Positions 7,914 to 14,912 of a stretch of 64,000 nt of DNA are shown here, one piece after another; positions within the stretch are counted from its first letter, which is position 1; every line of letters begins with the position of its first letter. Under the pieces are notes generated by a model. That model did not search any database, was not told the DNA's origin, and saw only the letters and a program-made list of their open reading frames with translations. Source of the stretch: Gaiellasilicea sp963850995 (GTDB lineage: Bacteria; Actinomycetota; Thermoleophilia; Gaiellales; Gaiellaceae); assembly GCA_963850995.1 (NCBI GenBank), contig CAWKNQ010000015.1:1-64000 (forward strand), given 5' to 3'. A program made the position numbers and the translations under genes.

Positions 7914-9989
7914 ATGAGCGTCGTTGTCGGGCTGCAGGAGCAGCACGATGCGCTTCGGCGTGTCACGCGGCTGATCACGCGACACGCAGAGCTCGAAGCC
8001 ATCTTCGACACGGTCGTGTCCGAGGTCGCGCGCGTCCTCGGTGCGAGCGCATGGCTATTGCGTGACGACTCGGATGGACGGACGACCGTGCTCGCGGCGG
8101 TGGGCGACTCGGCGTTTCCGAAAGGCAGTCGCTGGCCGCGCGAGGCGTTCAGCCTGCTCGGATCGTCGCTGACGTCACCCGTTGTGGTCGACGGCGTGAC
8201 GTGGGGTGTCCTCTGCGCCCGACCGCAGGAGCATTCGCGGGCGGACGCAGAGGCCTGCGTCGAGGACTTCGCCGAGCTCGTCTCGGTGGCCGTTGCGGAC
8301 GCGTCGGCGCGGGCGGCGCTGCGACGGCTCGCCGGAGAGCAGGCTGCCTTGAGGCACGTCGCCACGCTTGTGGCCGAGGGCTCGTCGCCGAGCGACCTCT
8401 TCGCCGCCGTCGCGCGCGCCGTCGCCCAGGCGATCGACGCCGACACGATCTCGGTCGAGCGGATCGACGCGGACCGGTCGACCACCGTCATCGCCTCGTT
8501 GGACGCGCCGATGTTCCCGATTGGCAGCCGCTGGCCGCTCGACGAGCCCGGACTGCACGCGTCGGTCATCGCCTCGGGGCGGCCGGTGCGCGTCGACGAC
8601 GTCTCCGTCCTCGGCGGCCGGGCGGGAACCGCCGTGCGGGACTCGGCGATCGGGTCGCTGGTCGCTGTGCCGATCATCGTCGGCGGGGCGGTGTGGGGAC
8701 TGATGTGGGTCGGGGGCAAGCGCGCCGAGCCGCTTGCTGCCGCTGCGGAGACGCGTCTGTGCGACTTCGCCGAACTGGCTGCGGTCGCCGTCGCCAATGC
8801 GCACTCTCGACACCAGCTGCGGCGGTTGGCCGATTCGGAGGCGTCGCTTCGGCGTGTCGCGACGCTCGCGGCGGAAGGGGCGACCCCGGGGGAGCTGCTC
8901 GCCGCGGTCGCCGACGAGACTGCTCGCATCCTGGGCGGCGCGCCCGTCGCCGTCGTCCGCTACGAGCCCGGCGACTCGTTCCAGGTCGTGGCCGCGCACA
9001 ACGACCCGGTGTTCGAGGTCGGCCGCAGCTGGCCGGTGGAGGAATCGAGCCTCGCGGCGGCCGTGCGCGAGGCCAGAGCGCCGGTCCGGATCGACGACTT
9101 CGCCGACAGGCGCGGGATCGTCGCGGAGGCCGTGCGCGCGGCCGGGCTCGCGTCGGCCATCGGTGCGCCGATCGTCGTGGACGGCGACGTCTGGGGGATG
9201 GTCATCGTCGGGCTCCGGCAACGGCGCGAGGCGTTGCCGCTCTTCACGGGCTGGTACACGAGCCGAATGCTCTCGTCCTCGGTGTCGGGTGAGGAGATCG
9301 AGTCCCGGCTGGCGTCGTTCACCGAGCTGGTCGGCACCGCGATCTCGCGCGCACAGGCGCAGGCGGAGCTGATCGCGTCCCGCGCCCGAATCGTCGAGGC
9401 GGGAGACGAAGCGAGGCGGCGGATCGAGCGTGACCTGCACGACGGCACGCAGCAGCGTCTGGTCGCCCTGGCGCTCCATCTGCAGCGGCTCCGCGCCGAC
9501 GTGCCGGTGGCGGAGCAGGCCACCCAGGAAGGGCTCGAGCAGGTGGAACGCGAGCTCAAGTCGGTGATCGAAGAGGTGCAGGAGCTCTCCCGCGGCGTTC
9601 ACCCGGCGCAGCTGGCGGTCGGCGGGCTCCGTCCGTCGCTGCGCGCGCTCGCCCGCCGGTCGCCGATCCCCGTCGACGTGCGCGTCGACGTCCTCGAGCG
9701 ACCGCCGGCATCCGTGGAGACCGCCCTGTACTACGTTGTCTCAGAGGCGCTCGCGAACGCGATCAAGCACTCGCGGGCGACCTCGGTCTCCGTGACGGTC
9801 GTCGGTGATTTGCGCTCGGTTCGGGCGACCGTGGCGGACGACGGCGTGGGCGGAGCCGAGACCGGGGCGGGCTCCGGGCTGACGGGCCTGAGCGACCGGG
9901 TGGACGCGCTCGCCGGGCTCTTCAGCGTCGTCAGCCCGCGCGGCGGCGGGACGACCATCTCCGTCGACCTGCCCGTCGCGGCGGCATGA
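7914..9989 (+). CDS. Triple-GAF sensor histidine kinase (NarL/DesK class)
   Basis: 691 residues from ATG at 7914 (MSVVVGLQEQHDALRRV); the open frame extends upstream but only with low-complexity residues. Three GAF domains in tandem (roughly 20-150, 160-310, 320-490), each closing with a VWG-containing strand (VTWGVL, AVWGLM, DVWGMV). Then the HisKA_3 dimerisation helix with RRIERDLHDGTQQR, phospho-acceptor His509, and a HATPase domain with N-box EALANAIKHS, G1 ADDGVGG and G2 GSGLTGLSDRV. No transmembrane segment, so a cytoplasmic sensor, possibly of redox, gas or small ligands. Its stop overlaps the next start by four bases (ATGA). Partner regulator: 10,840-11,529. Confidence 0.92.
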   Translation: MSVVVGLQEQHDALRRVTRLITRHAELEAIFDTVVSEVARVLGASAWLLRDDSDGRTTVLAAVGDSAFPKGSRWPREAFSLLGSSLTSPVVVDGVTWGVLCARPQEHSRADAEACVEDFAELVSVAVADASARAALRRLAGEQAALRHVATLVAEGSSPSDLFAAVARAVAQAIDADTISVERIDADRSTTVIASLDAPMFPIGSRWPLDEPGLHASVIASGRPVRVDDVSVLGGRAGTAVRDSAIGSLVAVPIIVGGAVWGLMWVGGKRAEPLAAAAETRLCDFAELAAVAVANAHSRHQLRRLADSEASLRRVATLAAEGATPGELLAAVADETARILGGAPVAVVRYEPGDSFQVVAAHNDPVFEVGRSWPVEESSLAAAVREARAPVRIDDFADRRGIVAEAVRAAGLASAIGAPIVVDGDVWGMVIVGLRQRREALPLFTGWYTSRMLSSSVSGEEIESRLASFTELVGTAISRAQAQAELIASRARIVEAGDEARRRIERDLHDGTQQRLVALALHLQRLRADVPVAEQATQEGLEQVERELKSVIEEVQELSRGVHPAQLAVGGLRPSLRALARRSPIPVDVRVDVLERPPASVETALYYVVSEALANAIKHSRATSVSVTVVGDLRSVRATVADDGVGGAETGAGSGLTGLSDRVDALAGLFSVVSPRGGGTTISVDLPVAAA

Positions 9990-10840
9990 TGGGCGCGCAC
10001 TCCGCCGGCCGCGTCGGCGTCCTCGTCCCCGTCGTCTACGACGAGTACTTCGCGCGAATCCTCCACGGTGTCGCGGACGCGGCCTACGAGCACCGCCTCC
10101 GACTCATGCTATGGCCGACGCGTCACGAGCATGCCCGCGAGGTCGCGCTGCTCGACGAGCTCCGTGAAGCGACGGACGGTGCGATCCTCGTCCTCCCGGA
10201 GCACTCGAGCGAGGAGCTCGTGGCCGTCCTCTCCGACGGCTACCCGGTGGTGGTCATCGATCCGCTCGCGCCGCTCGACGCCCGGATCCCGTCGGTTTCT
10301 GCGGCGCACGCGTCAGGTGCCGAGCAGGCGATGCAGCACCTGCTCGAGCTCGGGCACCGCCGCATCGCGGCGATCACCGGTCCGCCTGGGTGGGTGGCGA
10401 GCGAGGAGCGACGGCGGGCCTACCGCGGCGCGCTGGCGGTCGCCGGGATCCCGTTCGACGCGGCTCTCGAGCTGGAGGCGGACTTCGACTTCGAGCCGGG
10501 AACGCAGGCGGCGGCCGTGCTGCTCGACCTCGACTCGCCGCCGACTGCAATCTTTGCGTTCAGCGACATGATCGCGGTAGGAGCGATGCGAGCGGCGCGA
10601 GCGCGCGGCGTCGGGATCCCGGACGAGCTGTCCATCGTCGGCTTCGACGACAGCGCCTACGCGACAGTCGTCCATCCTGCGCTCACGACCGTGCGCCAGC
10701 CGCTCAGCGAGATGGGCGTGACGGCCGTCGACCTCCTCGGGCGGCTGATGCGGAAGGAGGCCGTCGACACGCTGCACCTGGAGCAGTTCACGCGGCTCAT
10801 CGTGCGCGAGACGACGGCGAGGCTGCCCCTCGGCGGATAA
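9986..10840 (+). CDS. LacI/RbsB-type ligand-binding domain protein lacking an HTH
   Basis: 284 residues. Nearly the whole protein is the effector-binding part of a LacI regulator: GVLVPVVYDEYFARILHGV at the start, LLELGHRRIAAITGP, TAIFAFSDMIAVGAMRAARA, DELSIVGFDDSAYA and HPALTTVRQP. The N-terminal helix-turn-helix and hinge of LacI are absent, and there is no signal peptide, so it is neither a repressor nor a periplasmic binding protein. It is coupled at both ends: ATGA overlap with the kinase and TAATG overlap with the response regulator. I infer a cytosolic small-molecule (probably sugar) sensor feeding the two-component pair. Annotation as a LacI transcription factor would be misleading. 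Confidence 0.85.
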   Translation: MMGAHSAGRVGVLVPVVYDEYFARILHGVADAAYEHRLRLMLWPTRHEHAREVALLDELREATDGAILVLPEHSSEELVAVLSDGYPVVVIDPLAPLDARIPSVSAAHASGAEQAMQHLLELGHRRIAAITGPPGWVASEERRRAYRGALAVAGIPFDAALELEADFDFEPGTQAAAVLLDLDSPPTAIFAFSDMIAVGAMRAARARGVGIPDELSIVGFDDSAYATVVHPALTTVRQPLSEMGVTAVDLLGRLMRKEAVDTLHLEQFTRLIVRETTARLPLGG

Positions 10841-11529
10841 TGGCCGCGGTGGAAGCGCGAGCAGACGGAGACGCGGGGAAACGCGGTCGCGTCGTCATCG
10901 CCGACGACGACGTCCTGTTGCGCGAGGGTCTCGCGAGCCTGCTCGAGAGGTCCGGCTTCGACGTCGTCGGCCAGGCGGGCGGCGGGAGTGAGCTGCTCGA
11001 GCTCGTCCGCGAGCGCAAGCCGAACCTGGCGATCGTCGACATCAGGATGCCGCCGACGCACACGACCGAGGGCCTCGACGCCGCCCGCGCGATCCGCGAA
11101 GAGATCCCCGAGACGGCGATCCTGGTGCTGTCGGCGCACGTCGAAGTCGAGCACGCGATGGACCTGCTCGCGAGCGGCGAGCGCAGCGGCTACCTCCTGA
11201 AGAGCCGGGTCACGGACGTGGACGAGTTCCTCGACACGCTCGACCGCATCCTGAAGGGCGGCTCCGCCGTCGACCCCGCGCTCGTGCAGGAGCTCGTTGC
11301 CGCGCGCCGCGTCCGCGATCCACTCGACGACCTCAGCCCGCGCGAGCGCGAGGTGCTCGAGCTGATGGCTGAAGGTCGCTCCAACGCCGGCATCGCCCAT
11401 CGCCTCTGGGTCACCGAGGGCACCGTCGAGAAGCACGTGCACAGCATCCTCGGCAAGCTGCGGCTGCCCGGGACCGCCGAGGATCATCGCCGGGTCCTCG
11501 CGGTGATCGCGTTCCTCGAGTCCCGCTAA
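10840..11529 (+). CDS. NarL/FixJ-family response regulator
   Basis: 229 residues; ATG at 10840 shares a base with the preceding stop. Receiver domain with acidic pocket IADDD near residue 20, phospho-acceptor Asp67 in AIVDIRMPP, Thr/Ser in VLSAH and Lys in YLLKSR. C-terminal LuxR-type HTH: DDLSPREREVLELMAEGRS, then VTEGTVEKHVHSILGKL. It is the obvious output of the kinase at 7914-9989 and should bind DNA when phosphorylated. Targets are not visible from the sequence. Confidence 0.92.
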   Translation: MAAVEARADGDAGKRGRVVIADDDVLLREGLASLLERSGFDVVGQAGGGSELLELVRERKPNLAIVDIRMPPTHTTEGLDAARAIREEIPETAILVLSAHVEVEHAMDLLASGERSGYLLKSRVTDVDEFLDTLDRILKGGSAVDPALVQELVAARRVRDPLDDLSPREREVLELMAEGRSNAGIAHRLWVTEGTVEKHVHSILGKLRLPGTAEDHRRVLAVIAFLESR

Positions 11530-11530
11530 C

Positions 11531-11896
11531 CTAATAGGCGCTCTCGACGAGCCGGCCGATCGCGCTCCGGGATAGCTCGGACTTCGGCACGAATCCCGCG
11601 ACGGGTGCCTCTTCAATCAAGTCGGCGAAGTCGCCCTCGGCATGCGTCGAGACGAGGATCACGTTCAGCGTCCCCTCGTCCGCCTCGACGAGTCGGCGCG
11701 CGACCTCGAAGCCGCTCTCCGACCCGAGCGAGATGTCCACCAGCGCGACGTCGGGCTGCAGCTCCCGCGCCCGCTCGAGCGCCTCGTGCATGTTCGAGGC
11801 GAAGCCGGCGACCACGAGCCCCTCACGCCGCAGCAGCGCGGCAGCCTCCTCGAGGAAGGAGGCGTTGTCGTCGACGATCAGGCAGCGGAGTGGCAT
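11531..11896 (-). CDS. Stand-alone receiver-domain protein
   Basis: 121 residues, a single CheY-like REC domain: MPLRCLIVDDNASFLEEAA with the DD acidic pair, VALVDISLGSESGFEVA containing the phospho-acceptor Asp, ILVST and FVPKSEL with the conserved Lys. No output domain. It is convergent with the NarL regulator with one base between stop codons. Single-domain receivers act as phosphate sinks, relays or allosteric partners; here it may interact with the neighbouring triple-GAF kinase. Confidence 0.87.
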   Translation of the reverse strand: MPLRCLIVDDNASFLEEAAALLRREGLVVAGFASNMHEALERARELQPDVALVDISLGSESGFEVARRLVEADEGTLNVILVSTHAEGDFADLIEEAPVAGFVPKSELSRSAIGRLVESAY

Positions 11897-11939
11897 CCAT
11901 CACCCAGCGTGGCACACGTCGCCGCATCCCGCATTGCAG

Positions 11940-12941
11940 CTAGCAGGAATAGCGGCGCGGAGACGGTGACGCGTTCAGCGGGCGAGGCTCACGAACGCAG
12001 GGAGCCGGCGGAGCGGTCGGCGCGATCCCCTCGACGGCGCCGCATGCCCACTCGTAGAGCTCCTCCGCGTGACGGAGGTTCTCGCGCAGCTGATCCAGCA
12101 CGCGTCCGAGCTCGTCGCGGCGGTTCTCGAGCGGCAGCGAAGGCGCCTCGCGCCGCGCGGCGGAGAACGCCGCGATCGCGGGATCGTGGGCGAGAATCGC
12201 CTCCTGTGTCCGACGGAGCTCCGGCCCCGGCTCCAGTCCGAGCTGCTCGGCGTGCACGCGCCGCGCCGACTGGTACGCCTCGAGCGCGTCAGCCGCGCGC
12301 CCGCTGCGGTAGAGCGCGAGCATCAGCTGCCGCCAGAGCCGCTCCCGAAACGGGCGCTCGTGGACCGCCTGCTGGAGCTCGGAGACGATCTCGCGATGTT
12401 CCCCGAGCTCAAGCGCCGCCTCGAAGCGCTCCTCGAGCGCATCGATGCGGAGCTCCTCGAGCCGATCCGCCTCGGCGCGGACCGAGTCCGTGTCCGCCAG
12501 ACCTTCCAGCGCCGATCCGCGCCAGAGCGAGAGCGCCCGGGCCGCGCCGTCGGCCGCCGTATGCGCATCGCCGTCGCGCAGCGCCGCGCGCGCCTCGACA
12601 AGCAAGTTCTCGAAGACGAGCGCGTCGGTGGTCGCATCCGCGACGGCATAGCCGTTGGGCGTCCCGACGATCGCGTCCTTGCCGAGCGCCGCACGCAGCC
12701 GCGCGACGTGATGATGGATGGCGTTTCGGGGCGAAGCGGGGATATCGGAGCCCCACAAGTCGTCGATAAGGGCGTCGACCGAGGCGGGGCGCCCGCGACG
12801 CAGTGCGAGGAGCGCAAGGAGCGCGTCGCGCTTCGACCCACCCGTGCCGGCCGGGCGTCCGTCGACGGTGACCTGAAAGGTGCCGAGTAGTCGGATCTCG
12901 AGCCGGTTCTGCTGTGCGAACATGGGCCAACGATCGCCCAT
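11940..12941 (-). CDS. BTAD-domain transcriptional regulator (AfsR/SARP type, short form)
   Basis: 333 residues from ATG at 12941; ATG at 12923 (MFAQQNRLEIRLLG) is an equally good start and neither has a strong ribosome site. The N-terminal winged HTH (LRIRLLGTF-type start, GGSKRDALLALLALRRGR, DLWGSDIPASPRNAIHHHVARLRAAL) is followed by the BTAD helical domain (FRERLWRQLMLALYRSGRAADALEAYQ, LGLEPGPELRRTQEAILAHDP). After about residue 260 a short unrelated tail with a helical DQLRENLRHAEELYEWA block replaces the ATPase of long relatives. It is closely similar over both domains to the N-terminus of the protein at 14,913-17,768 and is probably its paralogue. Confidence 0.85.
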   Translation of the reverse strand: MGDRWPMFAQQNRLEIRLLGTFQVTVDGRPAGTGGSKRDALLALLALRRGRPASVDALIDDLWGSDIPASPRNAIHHHVARLRAALGKDAIVGTPNGYAVADATTDALVFENLLVEARAALRDGDAHTAADGAARALSLWRGSALEGLADTDSVRAEADRLEELRIDALEERFEAALELGEHREIVSELQQAVHERPFRERLWRQLMLALYRSGRAADALEAYQSARRVHAEQLGLEPGPELRRTQEAILAHDPAIAAFSAARREAPSLPLENRRDELGRVLDQLRENLRHAEELYEWACGAVEGIAPTAPPAPCVREPRPLNASPSPRRYSC

Positions 12942-13237
12942 GCGGCCGCCTGCGTCATCGCGGCGAGCAGCAAAGGCGGGTTCAGGCTCGCTGCAATCCG
13001 TGCCGCCGGGACAGCAGGTAGTCGCGGCCGCGGATGAACTCGCCGGCGTCGCCACGGGGAAGCGGGCGAGGGACCAGCGCCTGCCCACCTGCGGATCTTC
13101 ATCGGGCCGTTGGGGGCTAGCTTGAGTCGTGGTTCGGGCACGGGCAGGGGCTTTCGATTGGTAGCTAGCCACGGAGACACGTGCGCGTTCGGCTGCGATC
13201 GTTGGCGCCTCGAGAACGACCACAGGAGGAGCCGAAG

Positions 13238-13486
13238 ATGACAGTCCCGCAATTCAGCTGCCGTCAACTTAGAGAGTTGGCCTACCGCGCGAACGACGGT
13301 CTCGAGGTCACGCTCTTCTGGCAACCAGGCACCGACGAGCTGAAGGTCTGCGTCTGCGACCATAAGAACGGCGCATACTTCGAGATCCGGCCCGAGCCGG
13401 ACCAGGCGCTCGTCGTCTTCCACCACCCGTACGCGTACGTGGCGCATTGCGACGTCCACTACGAGGACGAGCGACTGGCCGCGTAA
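13238..13486 (+). CDS. Small conserved actinobacterial protein
   Basis: 82 residues. ATG at 13238 preceded by CAGGAGGAG at a suitable distance. Sequence runs MTVPQFSCRQLRELAYRAND, a short beta-rich middle (EVTLFW, LKVCVCD, YFEIRP) and a conserved VVFHHPYAYVA near the C-terminus. Similar small proteins are common in actinobacteria and have no assigned function. Probably soluble. The stretch 12,942-13,237 upstream contains no gene I can support. Confidence 0.72.
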   Translation: MTVPQFSCRQLRELAYRANDGLEVTLFWQPGTDELKVCVCDHKNGAYFEIRPEPDQALVVFHHPYAYVAHCDVHYEDERLAA

Positions 13487-13523
13487 GGGCAGAAAGTGGG
13501 ACGCGGCGCGGAACGAGGATACG

Positions 13524-13682
13524 GTGGTCGAGGAGCTCCGCGAGTTGACCGAGCGCCTTGTTCAAGAGCGCCAGCAGCTCCGAAGAGCGGCCGCGGTCCG
13601 TCGTCGGCTGCAGGCGACCCGCCGCGAGCTGGTCCGAGCGCAGACGGGCGCTCGCGGCCGCTTGATCGAAGCGAACCGCTGA
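13524..13682 (+). CDS. Possible 52-residue coiled-coil microprotein
   Basis: GTG start with GAGG eight bases upstream; the frame is open to TGA at 13680-13682. The product is almost wholly helical and charged, with heptad-like leucines (VEELRELTERLVQERQQLRR then RRRLQATRRELVRAQ). It lies between a well-supported small gene and repeat copy B. No family recognised. High GC content alone can produce such frames, so confidence is moderate. Confidence 0.4.
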   Translation: MVEELRELTERLVQERQQLRRAAAVRRRLQATRRELVRAQTGARGRLIEANR

Positions 13683-13690
13683 ACCAGGAG

Positions 13691-13820
13691 CGAGAGCGAC
13701 GGGACTCGAACCCGCGACCTCCGGCGTGACAGGCCGACGTCCCAAGTGCCCTCGTCCGCAATGCCAGGTGCTGTCCAACTGGAGAACGGACTGCAAAGTG
13801 TTGGGGAAGCTGTTGGGGGA
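13691..13820 (-). repeat. Repeat copy B: tRNA-Asp 3' half plus element-derived flank
   Basis: On the minus strand, 13,733 down to 13,691 contains a GGCCTGTCACGCC anticodon arm (GTC, Asp), GAGGTC variable region, a complete T-arm (CGCGGGTTCGAGTCCCG-like), and an acceptor strand ending in G. The 5' half of the tRNA (acceptor 5' strand and D-arm) is missing. The next 85 or so bases (13,734-13,820) are shared with copy A, not with tRNA. A tRNA 3' half starting at the anticodon arm is the classic scar of tyrosine-recombinase integration. Confidence 0.7.
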
Positions 13821-13890
13821 ACCGACCTGTAGGCTCCGGAAGCCCCTAGCCAAGCCGAATGCCGGCGAAGAGGGAGCCAAGATCGCACCC

Positions 13891-13923
13891 ATTAGGTCGC
13901 CGGTTCGAATCCGGCTAGCTCCA
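13891..13923 (+). other. tRNA 3'-end fragment (T-arm and acceptor strand only)
   Basis: T-stem GCCGG (13,899-13,903), loop TTCGAAT, T-stem CCGGC, then acceptor strand TAGCTCC and discriminator A. No matching GGAGCTA 5' strand exists in the preceding 100 bases, so this is a fragment rather than a gene. It faces repeat copy B head-to-head 160 bp away and is followed immediately by a good terminator. Isotype cannot be assigned without the anticodon. Confidence 0.6.
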
Positions 13924-13925
13924 TG

Positions 13926-13949
13926 AAACCGCCGCAAATCGGCGGTTTT
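13926..13949 (+). terminator. Rho-independent terminator after the tRNA fragment
   Basis: Nine-base-pair stem AAACCGCCG / CGGCGGTTT with loop CAAAT, followed by TTTC. Clean hairpin plus T-run, oriented with the tRNA fragment. Confidence 0.75.
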
Positions 13950-14182
13950 CTAATTGACCACAGAGCTGGGCCGCGCGGGTCGCGGCGACCACGAGAGTCC
14001 CGCGAGCCGAATCGCCAGAGAACTAGTGACCGCGCGTGGACGCCGTATCCCGGGTGACGTTCCCGCGGTGTTCCCTCGTCTGAGGCCGCTGTGGCAGCGG
14101 AGTCGTCCTTCATGGCATCGGTTTGGCAGCGAGCCGCGACAGACTTGCGGTCGTCATAGATGTTCGAGCGAAGGGAGTAGCA

Positions 14183-14789
14183 ATGGCTGAAAGAAACGTG
14201 GTGGTCATTCGGTTCAACGAGCCGAGCAAGGCCTACCAGGCGTTGAGCGTCCTGAAGGATGTGCGACGCCGGTGGCCGCATCGTGCTGGAGTCCGCGGCG
14301 CTCGTGGAGCGCACATCGGACGGCGCGCTGCGGATTCCAGAGGACACTGACAACCTCGGCCCCATCGGCGCCGCTAGCGGTTCGCTGATCGGGATGCTCG
14401 TCGGCGTCCTCGGCGGGCCGGTCGGCGTCCTGATCGGCTGGGGCGGCGGCGCCCTGATCGGCGGCGCGTTCGACCTCGATCGCGTCGCGACGTCCGACGA
14501 GGCGCTCACCGTTCTCGGCCGGGCGATCCCGCCGCAGTCGACTGCCGTGATCGCCAGCGTTGAGGAGCCGGCGGTCGAGGTGATCGACGGCGAGATGGCG
14601 AAGCTCGGCGGCGAGGTGACGCGGCGCTCGGTTGCCGACGTCATGGACGAGCTCGAGCGGGTGGAGGCGGCGGCCGACGCCGCTGCGCGCGAAGCGCGGC
14701 GGACGGTGCGGGAGCAGCGCAAGGCCGAAATCCACGCCGACGTGGACGAGCGGATGGGCAAGCTGCGGGAGACGCTCCACGTGTCCTGA
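14183..14789 (+). CDS. DUF1269-family membrane protein, interrupted by one extra base
   Basis: Starts at ATG 14183 (ribosome site AAGGGAG) with MAERNVVVIRFNEPSKAYQA, then the frame is lost at an extra G (14261) and continues in the next frame as GGRIVLESAALVERTSDGAL to the stop at 14789. Joining gives a protein of about 200 residues: N-terminal ferredoxin-like part, glycine-rich hydrophobic hairpin (IGMLVGVLGGPVGVLIGWGGGAL), and a long C-terminal amphipathic helix rich in Ala, Arg and Glu (residues about 155-195). Paralogue of 579-1064, with the extra C-terminal coiled-coil. The indel may be a consensus error. Confidence 0.7.
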
Positions 14790-14814
14790 CGACAAGCGCG
14801 CCCTCCCCATCATC

Positions 14815-14846
14815 GAAACCCGCTGATCTCAGGGTCGGCGGGTTTC
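14815..14846. terminator. Candidate terminator hairpin
   Basis: Nine-base-pair stem GAAACCCGC / GCGGGTTTC with a 14-base loop, placed 26 bp after the DUF1269 stop and 67 bp before the next start. No T-run, so termination may be weak. Confidence 0.45.
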
Positions 14847-14912
14847 GGCGTCTACGGCCTCCACGAAGGGCGCGAGCGTGCGAGACTCGCACAAGGGAGG
14901 CAAGAGCTGCGA

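Noticed and set aside
10313..10777. Several minus-strand frames opposite the LacI-like gene
   Set aside because: Shadows of a protein with clear LacI ligand-domain blocks on the plus strand.
13308..13937. Open frames over the repeat containing SSPVAP/TPEVAG-like peptides
   Set aside because: These peptides are translations of tRNA anticodon and T-arm sequence, a known source of false proteins.
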